Shown here: positions 42,455-50,846 of the stretch, piece by piece
How positions within the stretch are numbered: position 1 is the first letter of the stretch
Layout: each line of letters opens with the position of its first letter
Source of the DNA: an uncultured Bacteroidales bacterium
GTDB lineage: Bacteria; Bacteroidota; Bacteroidia; Bacteroidales; WCHB1-69
Reading direction: 5' to 3'
Assembly (NCBI GenBank): GCA_937949745.1
Contig: CALECM010000073.1
Coordinates: forward strand, 1 to 64,000
Length of the DNA stretch: 64,000 bases
Program-made: the position numbers and the translations under genes
Notes under the pieces: generated by a model
The model's database searches: none
Told to the model about the DNA's origin: nothing
The model's input: only the letters and a program-made list of their open reading frames with translations

Positions 42455-43117
42455 ATGGGAACCAAGAACGGGAAAATCAGAAAAACTATGCAGGGTGTTC
42501 CGGAGCCAACCATCCGGCGCATGCCCACATATTTGAATTTGATTAGGGAGTTGAGGGAAAAAGGAGAAATCAATATATCAGCACCACAGATAAGCAACAG
42601 GCTCAGTATGGATTCGACACAGGTAGTAAAAGATCTTTCCTATGCAGGAGCATCCGGCAAGCCTAAGGTAGGCTATGTGCTGGAAGATCTGTTTGATTGC
42701 CTGCAGGATTTCCTGGGTTATAACAGGCGCCAGGAAGCATTTTTAGTAGGTGCCGGATGTTTGGGTAGCGCCCTGATCCAGTATCGCGGTTTTTCGGAAA
42801 CATCCATGGACATCGTGGCGGCTTTCGATAATGATCCGGAAAAGGTAGGATCTGATATAGGAGGAATTCCTGTTTTCAGCATGGAAAAATACCGTGATCT
42901 TGCCGACCGGCTTCATATTCCGATCGGTATTATCACAACGCCCGCTTCGGCGGCCCAGGAAGTTGCCGATCTCATGGTCGCCTGGGGCATCAAGGCTATC
43001 TGGAATTTTGCTCCGGTTGTCCTGAAAGTGCCTTCACACGTCATCATGCAGGATACGCACATTTATGCCAATCTCGCCGTCATCCTGAATAAGCTGGCGG
43101 TATTGCAGGAGAAATAA
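42455..43117 (+). CDS. rex: Redox-sensing transcriptional repressor Rex
   Basis: The start is ATG 42455 (MGTKNGKIRK); the frame stays open upstream to 42380, but that stretch contains the promoter box. The 220-residue protein has an N-terminal winged-helix domain (about 10-85, PEPTIRRMPTYLNLIREL, ISAPQISNRLSMDSTQVVKD). A Rossmann domain follows with AFLVGAGCLGSALIQY (about 95-110) and AAFDNDPEKVG. Rex binds operators when NAD+ is high and lets go when NADH rises. It lies 45 bp upstream of the hydrogenase genes, with no separate promoter box visible between, and so probably controls them. Confidence 0.95.
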   Translation: MGTKNGKIRKTMQGVPEPTIRRMPTYLNLIRELREKGEINISAPQISNRLSMDSTQVVKDLSYAGASGKPKVGYVLEDLFDCLQDFLGYNRRQEAFLVGAGCLGSALIQYRGFSETSMDIVAAFDNDPEKVGSDIGGIPVFSMEKYRDLADRLHIPIGIITTPASAAQEVADLMVAWGIKAIWNFAPVVLKVPSHVIMQDTHIYANLAVILNKLAVLQEK

Positions 43118-43162
43118 TCACAATATCATAACTTAATATTCCACAGTTATAAAATAAACATC

Positions 43163-43669
43163 ATGAACACACAAAACACGATGGTAAACGAAACCACGAG
43201 GCATTTCAAGCAGGTACTCGATATTATCGAGAAATACGACCGCGATAAAACGCGCCTCATTACTATCCTGCAGGAAGTGCAGGCAGTATACCGCTATCTT
43301 CCGCAGGAAGTGTTGACCTATGTAGCCACTGCATTGGATATGCCTGTTGCGCAGGTATACGGGGTCGCTACCTTCTATGCTCATTTTTCTTTGGAAGCCA
43401 AAGGAAAATATGTTATCAAAGTTTGCGACGGTACGGCATGCCATGTTAAAGGTTCATCCAAATTACTGGATACCATTACCGGGAAATTGAAATTGTCCAA
43501 GGATAAACATACGACCGATGATATGTTGTTCACGCTGGAAGCGGTAAGTTGCCTCGGTGCATGCGGACTCGCCCCTGTAATGGTGATCAACGAACAGGTC
43601 TATGGCGAGGTAACCTCGAAAAAATGTGAAGAGATTATTGATGAAATTATCAATAACGAAAAACAGTAA
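43163..43669 (+). CDS. NADH-linked [FeFe] hydrogenase, NuoE-like [2Fe-2S] subunit (HydC/HndA)
   Basis: The 168-residue protein is a thioredoxin-like [2Fe-2S] subunit. Its ligands are Cys88 and Cys93 (KVCDGTACHVKG) and Cys130 and Cys134 (SCLGACGLAP), the NuoE pattern. The N-terminal helical part (about 12-75) has VYRYLPQEVLTYVA and VYGVATFYAHF. It passes electrons between the flavin subunit and the rest of the complex. It starts 45 bp after rex and is followed by the NuoF-like and HydA genes (35 and 18 bp gaps). Confidence 0.93.
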   Translation: MNTQNTMVNETTRHFKQVLDIIEKYDRDKTRLITILQEVQAVYRYLPQEVLTYVATALDMPVAQVYGVATFYAHFSLEAKGKYVIKVCDGTACHVKGSSKLLDTITGKLKLSKDKHTTDDMLFTLEAVSCLGACGLAPVMVINEQVYGEVTSKKCEEIIDEIINNEKQ

Positions 43670-43704
43670 GCGGGTTTCCAATTAACTTATAAAAAAGAGA
43701 AGAA

Positions 43705-45603
43705 ATGGCTACAATAAATTTAAAAGAAATAAAAGAGAACTTTAGTAAAGCGGCTTCCCACATTGATAAACGTATCGTGGTTTGTGCGGGAACAGGTTGT
43801 ATTGCCAACGGGTCGCTTAAAGTATATGAAGAGTTTGAGAGATGTCTGAAAGAGGCAGGTCTGGACTTGTTCGTGGACCTGAAACTGAATTATCATGATG
43901 ACGAGAAGGCTTATCAGTTGACTGGAAGCGGTTGCCAGGGATTCTGTGCCCAGGGACCACTGGTAAATATCCTTCCTTCGGAAACCATGTATACCAAAGT
44001 AAAGCCGGAAGATGTTCCGGAAATTATAGAACGCTCTATTAAAAATGAAGAAGTAATAGACCGTCTTTTATATGTAAATCCTGCTGATGGGAAAAGAAGT
44101 AAAGGACAAACCGAAATACCATTTTATAAACGTCAAACCCGTTTGGTATTGGGAGAATGCGGTCACCTGGATCCGAGTAACATCCGTGAATATATATCCC
44201 ATGACGGATACGCGGCTGCCGAAAAAGCTTTTACTAAAATGACCCCGGAAGAAGTGTGCAATACGGTTCTGGAATCCGGTCTTCGCGGACGTGGCGGCGG
44301 CGGTTTTCCTACCGGACGTAAATGGTTGTTAACCTTACAGGAAGATTCCCCGAAAAAGTATGTGATATGTAATGGTGACGAAGGTGACCCGGGTGCTTTC
44401 ATGGACAGGAGTTTAATGGAAGGAAATCCACACCGTGTACTGGAAGGAATGATGATCGCGGCGAGAGGTATCGGTGCGGATGAAGCTCATGTATACGTAC
44501 GTCTCGAATATCCTTTGGCTATCGAAAGAATGAAAAAAGCGATCGATGATGCTATGGAAATCGGTATATTGGGAGAAAATGTATTTGGTAGCGGACATAA
44601 TATGCACATCCATATTATGGAAGGTGCCGGAGCGTTTGTTTGCGGAGAAGAAACCGCCCTCATGGCTTCGATCGAAGGTAAAAGGGGAATGCCCATGCCG
44701 AAACCGCCATTTCCTGCGCAAAAAGGATTGTTCGGCAAACCTACCGTTATCAATAACGTGGAAACACTGGCAGCCGTACCGCTGATCGTAAGGAATGGTC
44801 CTGAATGGTTCAATGCCTACGGTACTGAAAAATCCAAAGGAACCAAAACTTTCGCTTTAACCGGACATGTGGCCAATACAGGTTTGATTGAAGTTCCTTT
44901 CGGAACTACATTAAGGGAAATTGTATATAATATCGGTGGCGGCGTAACCGATGATTCCGGTAAAATTACCGGTGAAGGATTCAAAGCGATCCAGATCGGG
45001 GGTCCTTCCGGCGGATGTTTGACGGAAGATGACATTGACCTTCCTATCGATTACGATACATTATTGCAAAAAGGAGCCATGGTAGGATCCGGCGGATTGG
45101 TAGTAATGAATAAACAATCCTGTATGGTTTCCATTGCGCGCTTCTTCATGAATTTTACCCAGAATGAAAGTTGCGGAAAATGCGTTCCCTGCCGGGAAGG
45201 TACCAAACAGATGCTCTCTTTATTGGATGAGATCATCGACGGAACAGCTACCGAAGAAAGCTTCGAGCTTTTACAGGAAGTGGCCCAGGTAGTGAAAAAA
45301 GCTTCCCTCTGTGCATTGGGTAAAACAGCTCCCAGTCCGGTAATCTCTACAATCGATAAATTCCTGGATGAATATAAGGAGCATATTTTCGACAAGCGAT
45401 GCTCTACCAATAACTGTAAAGCGCTGGCCAGCATTACGATCGATGCTGAAAAATGTATCGGCTGTACTTCCTGTGCCCGTAAATGTCCTGTAGGAGCCAT
45501 AAGCGGAGAAAAGAAACAACCTCATGTTATCGATCCCGCTTTATGTATAAAATGCGGTGTATGCGCAGAAGCTTGTAAGTTTAATGCTGTAATAGGTTTT
45601 TAA
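43705..45603 (+). CDS. NADH-linked [FeFe] hydrogenase, NuoF-like flavin subunit (HydB/HndC)
   Basis: The 632-residue subunit starts with a thioredoxin-like [2Fe-2S] domain (Cys27, Cys32, Cys77, Cys81). The NuoF core has the NADH-binding GRGGGGFPTG (195-204), the FMN region NGDEGDPGAFMDR, an SLBB domain, and a [4Fe-4S] site (ESCGKCVPCREGT near 488). Two ferredoxin clusters end the chain (CIGCTSCARKCPVGA and CIKCGVCAEACKFNA, from about 585). This layout is that of electron-bifurcating HydABC, in which NADH and reduced ferredoxin jointly feed H2 formation. Bifurcation is inferred from subunit composition. Confidence 0.94.
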   Translation: MATINLKEIKENFSKAASHIDKRIVVCAGTGCIANGSLKVYEEFERCLKEAGLDLFVDLKLNYHDDEKAYQLTGSGCQGFCAQGPLVNILPSETMYTKVKPEDVPEIIERSIKNEEVIDRLLYVNPADGKRSKGQTEIPFYKRQTRLVLGECGHLDPSNIREYISHDGYAAAEKAFTKMTPEEVCNTVLESGLRGRGGGGFPTGRKWLLTLQEDSPKKYVICNGDEGDPGAFMDRSLMEGNPHRVLEGMMIAARGIGADEAHVYVRLEYPLAIERMKKAIDDAMEIGILGENVFGSGHNMHIHIMEGAGAFVCGEETALMASIEGKRGMPMPKPPFPAQKGLFGKPTVINNVETLAAVPLIVRNGPEWFNAYGTEKSKGTKTFALTGHVANTGLIEVPFGTTLREIVYNIGGGVTDDSGKITGEGFKAIQIGGPSGGCLTEDDIDLPIDYDTLLQKGAMVGSGGLVVMNKQSCMVSIARFFMNFTQNESCGKCVPCREGTKQMLSLLDEIIDGTATEESFELLQEVAQVVKKASLCALGKTAPSPVISTIDKFLDEYKEHIFDKRCSTNNCKALASITIDAEKCIGCTSCARKCPVGAISGEKKQPHVIDPALCIKCGVCAEACKFNAVIGF

Positions 45604-45621
45604 TAGAAAGGAAACATTATA

Positions 45622-47679
45622 ATGGAAACTAAAGGAACAATCAATATAGACGGGATGACCATCCCGATTGAGAATGAAAAAAATATTCTCGAAGTGATCC
45701 GTAAAGCCGAGATCGAATTACCGACTTTCTGTTATCACTCTCATTTAAGTACTTACGGTGCCTGCAGGCTTTGCGTTTGCGACATCGAAGGCATGGGGAT
45801 CCAGGCTACCTGTACCATTGCTCCGAGAGATGGAATGGTAGTACGTACCAATACCGAAGAAGTAAGGAAAATAAGAAAAATTAACCTGGAATTATTACTG
45901 GCCAACCATGACATCAGCTGTCCGAGCTGCGCCCGTTCCAATAACTGTAAATTGCAGGACCTTACCAGAAGGTTAGGAGTCGACAAAGTACGTTTCAGGA
46001 AAACAGATAAAGTAGAACCCATCGATAACCAGTCCTGGAGTATCATTCATGACCCGAACAAATGTATCCTATGCGGCGATTGTGTACGGGCATGTAAAGA
46101 GATACAGTCTGTAGGCGCGATCGATTTCGTGAACCGCGGTTCGAAAACCACCGTGGCTCCAGCTTACCTGAAAAGTCTGGCGGATGTGGAATGTGTATAC
46201 TGCGGACAATGCGTATCCGTATGTCCTGTGGGTGCGCTTATCCCGAAAGGTGAAACCGAAGAAGTATGGAAAGCGATCCATGATCCTGAAAAATATGTAG
46301 TGGCACAAATCGCGCCTGCTGTTCGCGTGGCGTTAGGCGAAGGCTTTGATATGGAAGCCGGAAGCGTTACCACCGGACAAATTGTGGCGGCTCTTAAAAG
46401 AATCGGTTTCGACCAGGTATACGACACCTCTTTCGCAGCCGACCTTACCGTATTGGAAGAAGCGACCGAATTTATCGAAAGAAAGATCAAAGGGGAAAAA
46501 CTTCCGCAATTTACTTCCTGCTGCCCAAGCTGGGTGAAATTTACCGAACAATATTATCCGGAATTACTTCCTAATCTCTCAACCTGTAAATCACCGCAAC
46601 AGATGTTTGGCAGTGTGGCACGGGAAGTATTACCCAAATTACTCAATATCAAACCCGAACAATTGGTTATCGTTTCTATTATGCCTTGTACGGCTAAGAA
46701 ATTCGAAGCCAAGAGAGAAGAATTTATTCATGACGGCGTTGCGGAAGTAGACCACGTATTAAGTACGGAAGGTCTCGGCAGAATGATCCATGAAACAGGG
46801 ATACAGTTCAAAAAACTGACTCCCGAATCATTTGATCTTCCGCTTGGTTTTAAGACCGGTGCCGGTGTTATTTTCGGTAATTCAGGTGGTGTAAGCGAAG
46901 CTGTTTTACGTTTTGCCTACGAAAAACTGACCGGTGAAAAATTACTGGATAATGATTTTAAAATAGTAAGGGGTACCGACGGCATCCGTACTGCGGAACT
47001 GGAATTAGGTAAAGTGAAGTTGAAACTGGCTGTTGCCCACGGTTTGGCTCATGCACGCGAACTTTGTGAACAAATCACCCGCGGAGAGTCTGACTTCGAC
47101 CTTATTGAAGTTATGTCATGCCCCGGCGGATGTATAGCCGGAGGAGGTCAGCCGGTAAGCTTTGATCACGATTTCCGTGAAAAACGTACGCAAGCCCTCT
47201 ACAATGTGGATAAACAACTCCAGTTACATAAATCCCAGGAAAATCCTTATGTGAAGGAATTATACCAGATGACACTGGGTGAAATCGGCGGACCTAAAGC
47301 ACACGAATTATTACATACCCATTATCATGGCCGTAAGAGAATCGTAAATCAAAATATTACGATCCGTAATACCGAACAACCGAAAATCGAAGTTTGCGTA
47401 TGCGTGGGTACCAATTGTTTCCTTAAAGGTTCGCAGGAATTACTGAAACAACTTATGGACTATGTGACCGAAAATAAACTTGAGGACATAGTAGGTTTCG
47501 AAGGTCAGGATGAGATGGTAGACGTAAAGGCGACCTTCTGTTTCGAAAGATGTGATCGTGGTCCGGTGGTACGGGTTAACGACACTATCATTGAATACGC
47601 TTCTTTTGATAAAGTGAGGGAGGTATTGGATAAAGAAGTGGAACGTATCGGAAATATGCTTTCCAAACAACATATTTAA
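45622..47679 (+). CDS. [FeFe] hydrogenase catalytic subunit, group A (HydA/HndD), with C-terminal thioredoxin-like domain
   Basis: The 685-residue subunit has an N-terminal [2Fe-2S] domain (Cys37, 48, 51, 64), a His-Cys [4Fe-4S] site (His96, Cys100, 103, 109) and two ferredoxin clusters (Cys148-158, Cys191-201). The H-cluster domain has all three signatures: TSCCPSW (298-304), MPCTAKKFE (354-362) and EVMSCPGGCIAGGGQP (496-511). Cys301 is the proton-relay cysteine of active hydrogenases. After about residue 585 it has an extra thioredoxin-like domain with Cys594, 599, 640 and 644. It forms or takes up H2 with the two upstream subunits. A terminator follows. Confidence 0.95.
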   Translation: METKGTINIDGMTIPIENEKNILEVIRKAEIELPTFCYHSHLSTYGACRLCVCDIEGMGIQATCTIAPRDGMVVRTNTEEVRKIRKINLELLLANHDISCPSCARSNNCKLQDLTRRLGVDKVRFRKTDKVEPIDNQSWSIIHDPNKCILCGDCVRACKEIQSVGAIDFVNRGSKTTVAPAYLKSLADVECVYCGQCVSVCPVGALIPKGETEEVWKAIHDPEKYVVAQIAPAVRVALGEGFDMEAGSVTTGQIVAALKRIGFDQVYDTSFAADLTVLEEATEFIERKIKGEKLPQFTSCCPSWVKFTEQYYPELLPNLSTCKSPQQMFGSVAREVLPKLLNIKPEQLVIVSIMPCTAKKFEAKREEFIHDGVAEVDHVLSTEGLGRMIHETGIQFKKLTPESFDLPLGFKTGAGVIFGNSGGVSEAVLRFAYEKLTGEKLLDNDFKIVRGTDGIRTAELELGKVKLKLAVAHGLAHARELCEQITRGESDFDLIEVMSCPGGCIAGGGQPVSFDHDFREKRTQALYNVDKQLQLHKSQENPYVKELYQMTLGEIGGPKAHELLHTHYHGRKRIVNQNITIRNTEQPKIEVCVCVGTNCFLKGSQELLKQLMDYVTENKLEDIVGFEGQDEMVDVKATFCFERCDRGPVVRVNDTIIEYASFDKVREVLDKEVERIGNMLSKQHI

Positions 47680-47696
47680 CCATTTTCGTAAAAGGA

Positions 47697-47732
47697 CCAC
47701 CCGGAATAGCTCAGCCGGGTGGCGCCCTTTTT
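47697..47732 (+). terminator. Rho-independent terminator after the hydrogenase operon
   Basis: A perfect 8-bp GC-rich stem (CCACCCGG / CCGGGTGG) with a 10-nt loop is followed by CGCCC and TTTTT. It lies 18 bp past the HydA stop and separates the operon from the hydS gene. Confidence 0.8.
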
Positions 47733-47737
47733 AATTA

Positions 47738-47754
47738 TTGTTTAAACTTAACAA
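47738..47754. promoter_or_regulatory. Rex-like palindrome upstream of hydS
   Basis: TTGTTTAAACTTAACAA has exact TTGTT / AACAA ends. It is close to the Rex consensus TTGTTAAnnnnTTAACAA but one base shorter in the middle. It lies 5 bp past the hydrogenase terminator and 159 bp before the hydS ATG. The AT-rich context makes a chance match possible. Confidence 0.4.
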
Positions 47755-47799
47755 TATGAAATAAGGTCTTTACAAAAGAAATAACAATCCATTAGAGCA

Positions 47800-47887
47800 A
47801 CCGGGGACACAGAAATTATTAATACCTATCATATCTCACATTTATTACGGAATAATTTTAAATCCTAAAAGCCCTTGTGTCCCCGGT
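47800..47887. repeat. 88-bp element bounded by 12-bp inverted repeats in the hydS leader
   Basis: Perfect arms ACCGGGGACACA (47800-47811) and TGTGTCCCCGGT (47876-47887) enclose 64 bp of AT-rich DNA. AGCA occurs directly outside both ends, like a 4-bp target duplication. It could be a non-autonomous mobile element or, as RNA, a long-range stem in the hydS leader. No transposase gene is linked. Confidence 0.55.
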
Positions 47888-47912
47888 AGCAAATGGTTTA
47901 GAATGTAAAGCT

Positions 47913-49628
47913 ATGAATAAAAAATTCTCTCCGGGCGACAGGAAGACAGTCGTATATACCACCAAAGCCAAGTGCCGGGACTGCTATCGTTGTGTCAGGG
48001 TATGTCCTGTACACGCCATTAAAATGGAAGACGGCCAGGCGCAGGTGATTACCGAAAACTGTATTGCCTGCGGCACCTGTATTACGGAATGTCCCCAACA
48101 TGCCAAAACCTATACAACGGATTATGGTAAAGTATTGCAGATGCTGGAGGGAGAAAATTCATTGATGGTCAGTCTGGCTCCTTCTTTTGCCGGTTATTTT
48201 ACAAAATGGGAACAAAAAAGGATTCCGTCGGCACTGAGGGCGCTGGGATTCAATTATGTGGCTGAAACGGCAGTAGGAGCATGGCATGTTGCCAACGCTT
48301 CATTCGGGTATATTAAAGACCATGAGCAGCAAAACCATATTTGTACCTCATGTCCGGCCATTGTGAATTATATAAATATTTATATGCCTCAATATTCGGG
48401 AAACCTGGTTCCGGTCTCTTCACCCATGATCGCGCATGCCAGGTTATTAAAAAAAGAATTTCCCAGGGCTAAATTTGTCTTCATCGGGCCGTGTGTGGCT
48501 AAGAAAGACGAGGCTTTCCAATACGAGAAGGAACATCTTATAGATGCGGTATTGACCTTTGACGAATTGGAAGAATTGTTTAAGTTGAAAAATATAAAAC
48601 TGGATTCATGCGAAGAAAGCCAATTTGACCAGGAAGTTACCGGGGATGCCCGGCTTTTTCCTTTGGAAGGAGGGCTTTTGCGTACGGCGGGAATGCCCAC
48701 GGATATGTTGGATAGCCGTATTATTGCGGTAAGTGGATTTGAAGAGATCAAAGAAGTACTTGAATCGATGAAAGGCGGGAAGCAACGAATCGTGATAGAT
48801 CCGTTATTTTGCCGTCACGGATGTATCAACGGTCCGGTAGCGAACAGGTCTGAAAATATATATGATAAGCGTAGCCAGGTATTGGATTACGCGTCCAAAT
48901 CTCCGGGTGTAAAAAGTGAAGAAGTACTGGCTAATTTCACTAAAGCGGAATATCATGGAAAACCTCTTAAAAGTACCGCTTTTACAGAAGACCAAATCAA
49001 AGAAGTATTGGCTGTCATCGGGAAACATTCAGCGGAAGATGAATTGAATTGTATGGCATGCGGGTATAACAGTTGCAGGGAAAAAGCCGTCGCGGTTTTG
49101 GAAGGTGTAGCGGAACCTGAAATGTGCATGCCTTATATGAGGAGAGTAAGCGAACAGAAATTCGAAACGCTTATCCAGTATGACCCTAACGGAATCGTAA
49201 CGCTGGATAAAAAATTGGAAATCGTCCATATGAATGAGGCGTTTAAAAAAATGTTCGCCTGCTCCGATTCGATATACGGGAAGAATATATCCTATCTCAT
49301 CGATCCCGAACCTTTCGAAAAAATAACCACGGGAAGCAGTGAACTTATCCGTGAAAACATTCATTACGCCAATTATAATATTACCGCGCACGTGGTCGTA
49401 TACGCTCTTCCGGAACAGGAACAATACGTGGGTATCTTTATGGATGTCACGGATTTTCAAACTAACCAGGAAAAACTTTCCGATATTAAATCCGAAACCC
49501 TGAATAAAGCCCAGGAGTTGCTCGACCATCAGATATCGATGGCCCAGGATCTGGCGCGTTTTTTGGGAGAGCATACCGCGAAAGAAGAGTATTTGTTGAA
49601 CAGCCTGATCAACCTGACCAAAAAATAA
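47913..49628 (+). CDS. Sensory-type [FeFe] hydrogenase with PAS domain (HydS-like)
   Basis: Start ATG 47913 is chosen over a GTG at 47877 lying in the inverted-repeat arm. The 571-residue protein has two ferredoxin clusters (Cys21-31, Cys50-60). A divergent H-cluster domain follows: TSCPA (145-149), GPCVAKKDE (192-200) and FCRHGCINGP (299-308). Then comes an extra Fe-S motif (Cys380, 383, 388, 405), a PAS domain (about 415-520) and a coiled-coil tail. The TSCCP proton-relay Cys of active enzymes is replaced by Pro148. Such group C enzymes are thought to sense H2 rather than make it. It is followed after 12 bp by a phosphatase gene. Confidence 0.88.
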   Translation: MNKKFSPGDRKTVVYTTKAKCRDCYRCVRVCPVHAIKMEDGQAQVITENCIACGTCITECPQHAKTYTTDYGKVLQMLEGENSLMVSLAPSFAGYFTKWEQKRIPSALRALGFNYVAETAVGAWHVANASFGYIKDHEQQNHICTSCPAIVNYINIYMPQYSGNLVPVSSPMIAHARLLKKEFPRAKFVFIGPCVAKKDEAFQYEKEHLIDAVLTFDELEELFKLKNIKLDSCEESQFDQEVTGDARLFPLEGGLLRTAGMPTDMLDSRIIAVSGFEEIKEVLESMKGGKQRIVIDPLFCRHGCINGPVANRSENIYDKRSQVLDYASKSPGVKSEEVLANFTKAEYHGKPLKSTAFTEDQIKEVLAVIGKHSAEDELNCMACGYNSCREKAVAVLEGVAEPEMCMPYMRRVSEQKFETLIQYDPNGIVTLDKKLEIVHMNEAFKKMFACSDSIYGKNISYLIDPEPFEKITTGSSELIRENIHYANYNITAHVVVYALPEQEQYVGIFMDVTDFQTNQEKLSDIKSETLNKAQELLDHQISMAQDLARFLGEHTAKEEYLLNSLINLTKK

Positions 49629-49640
49629 TTCCGGCTTATT

Positions 49641-50786
49641 ATGTATATACATACCGATGTTTTCGCCGTCCAGTCTTCCAAAAAACCACAGTGGCCCTGT
49701 GGGGATGCTTACGGTGTTATCCGGGATCTTAAAGCTACGACGATCATCCTGGCCGACGGATTGGGTTCGGGCGTAAAAGCCCATATAGCTGCCACCATGT
49801 GTGTGTCCCGCTTAAAAGGATTGATCACGGAAGGGGCGAGTCTGCGGGAAGCTTTCCGTTCGGTAACCGATACCATGGATAAGGCCTGGGGATCGGGAGA
49901 TCCTTTTGCCGTTTTTACCGTGGCAAGGATATTGAATAACGGGCAGGCCACAGTTTTGACCTATGAGATGCCTCCGCCTATCCTGATAAATCCCGTTTAT
50001 GCGCAAATCCTTAAAGACAGGGTCTATACGCAAAAGAAAGCCATCATTCACGAGTCTTATTGTATGTTGTCGAAAGACGAAGGAATCCTGTTGATGTCGG
50101 ATGGGATCACTCAGGCTGGCATCGGGCAGAGGTTCGTTTACGGTTGGGAATCGGAAGGCGTACAGCGGTATGTGGAATCGAAATTGAACGGTGAGAGGAT
50201 AGATGGAGAAAGTTTGGTGATGGATATCCATGCCAAAGGGCGTTCTTATTGGCCGAATGACAAGGGTGACGATTGTTCGGTGGTGCTGGGACTGAACCGT
50301 CGCGGTATTATCGTAAACCTGATATGCGGACCGCCGTTAGATAAAGAGAATGATGAAAAATTCGCCCGTTCTTTCATTAATTCGGAAGGGATCCATATTG
50401 TTTGTGGAGGTACTACGGCCAAGATTATCTCTAATATGGCTAAAAAGAAACTGGAAATAAAAAAATCGGATAGTTCCGTTACACCTCCGGCTTATAGCAT
50501 CGACGGATTTGAAATGGTGACCGAAGGAGTGGTTACCTTGAATCAGGTTTATCACCTGTTGGAAGATAATACCGCCGATTTACCGATGGAGACCATTCCT
50601 GGAGAACTGGCTTGGTATCTTCGTATGGCCGACCGCATCAACGTGTGGGAAGGAACCGCGTCCAATCTGGGTCATGACCAGGTGGAGTTCCGTCTTCAGG
50701 GGCTTTTTAATCGCGCCCAGATACTTAAAGTGATCACCGAACGCCTCAAAGACCAGGGTAAACTTGTCGTTCACGAAAAATGGTAA
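49641..50786 (+). CDS. SpoIIE/PP2C-type serine phosphatase
   Basis: The 381-residue protein has a SpoIIE-like PP2C domain at about 1-220. Metal-binding aspartates are visible: Asp22 (CGDAYG), Asp39 (LADGLGSG), Asp154 (LMSDGIT) and Asp210/211 (KGDDCSV). Residues about 225-381 form a further domain (CGPPLDKENDEKFARSF, IVCGGTTAKIISNMA) that I do not recognise. There is no signal peptide. It probably dephosphorylates a Ser/Thr on an anti-sigma-antagonist or similar partner. Being 12 bp downstream of hydS, it is probably the output of that sensor. No kinase or STAS gene adjoins it. Confidence 0.85.
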   Translation: MYIHTDVFAVQSSKKPQWPCGDAYGVIRDLKATTIILADGLGSGVKAHIAATMCVSRLKGLITEGASLREAFRSVTDTMDKAWGSGDPFAVFTVARILNNGQATVLTYEMPPPILINPVYAQILKDRVYTQKKAIIHESYCMLSKDEGILLMSDGITQAGIGQRFVYGWESEGVQRYVESKLNGERIDGESLVMDIHAKGRSYWPNDKGDDCSVVLGLNRRGIIVNLICGPPLDKENDEKFARSFINSEGIHIVCGGTTAKIISNMAKKKLEIKKSDSSVTPPAYSIDGFEMVTEGVVTLNQVYHLLEDNTADLPMETIPGELAWYLRMADRINVWEGTASNLGHDQVEFRLQGLFNRAQILKVITERLKDQGKLVVHEKW

Positions 50787-50820
50787 ATCCCGGTCGGCTT
50801 TTATCCTCCTACATTTTTCG

Positions 50821-50828
50821 TATCTTTG
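50821..50828 (+). promoter_or_regulatory. Promoter -7 box for recF
   Basis: TATCTTTG lies 18 bp before the ATG at 50847; its TTG is also the first codon of a longer frame, which is therefore not the start. Confidence 0.6.
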
Positions 50829-50846
50829 CATCCCTTTTCAATCAAT

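Noticed and set aside
47697..47722. Sequence resembling the 5' part of a tRNA (AATAGCTCAG with flanking Gs)
   Set aside because: No anticodon arm, T arm or acceptor stem follows; the segment is fully explained by an 8-bp terminator stem and loop followed by a T-run.
49029..49784. 251-codon open frame antisense to hydS and the phosphatase gene
   Set aside because: It covers two genes with clear protein motifs on the other strand, has no recognisable domain, and shows the composition of a shadow frame.
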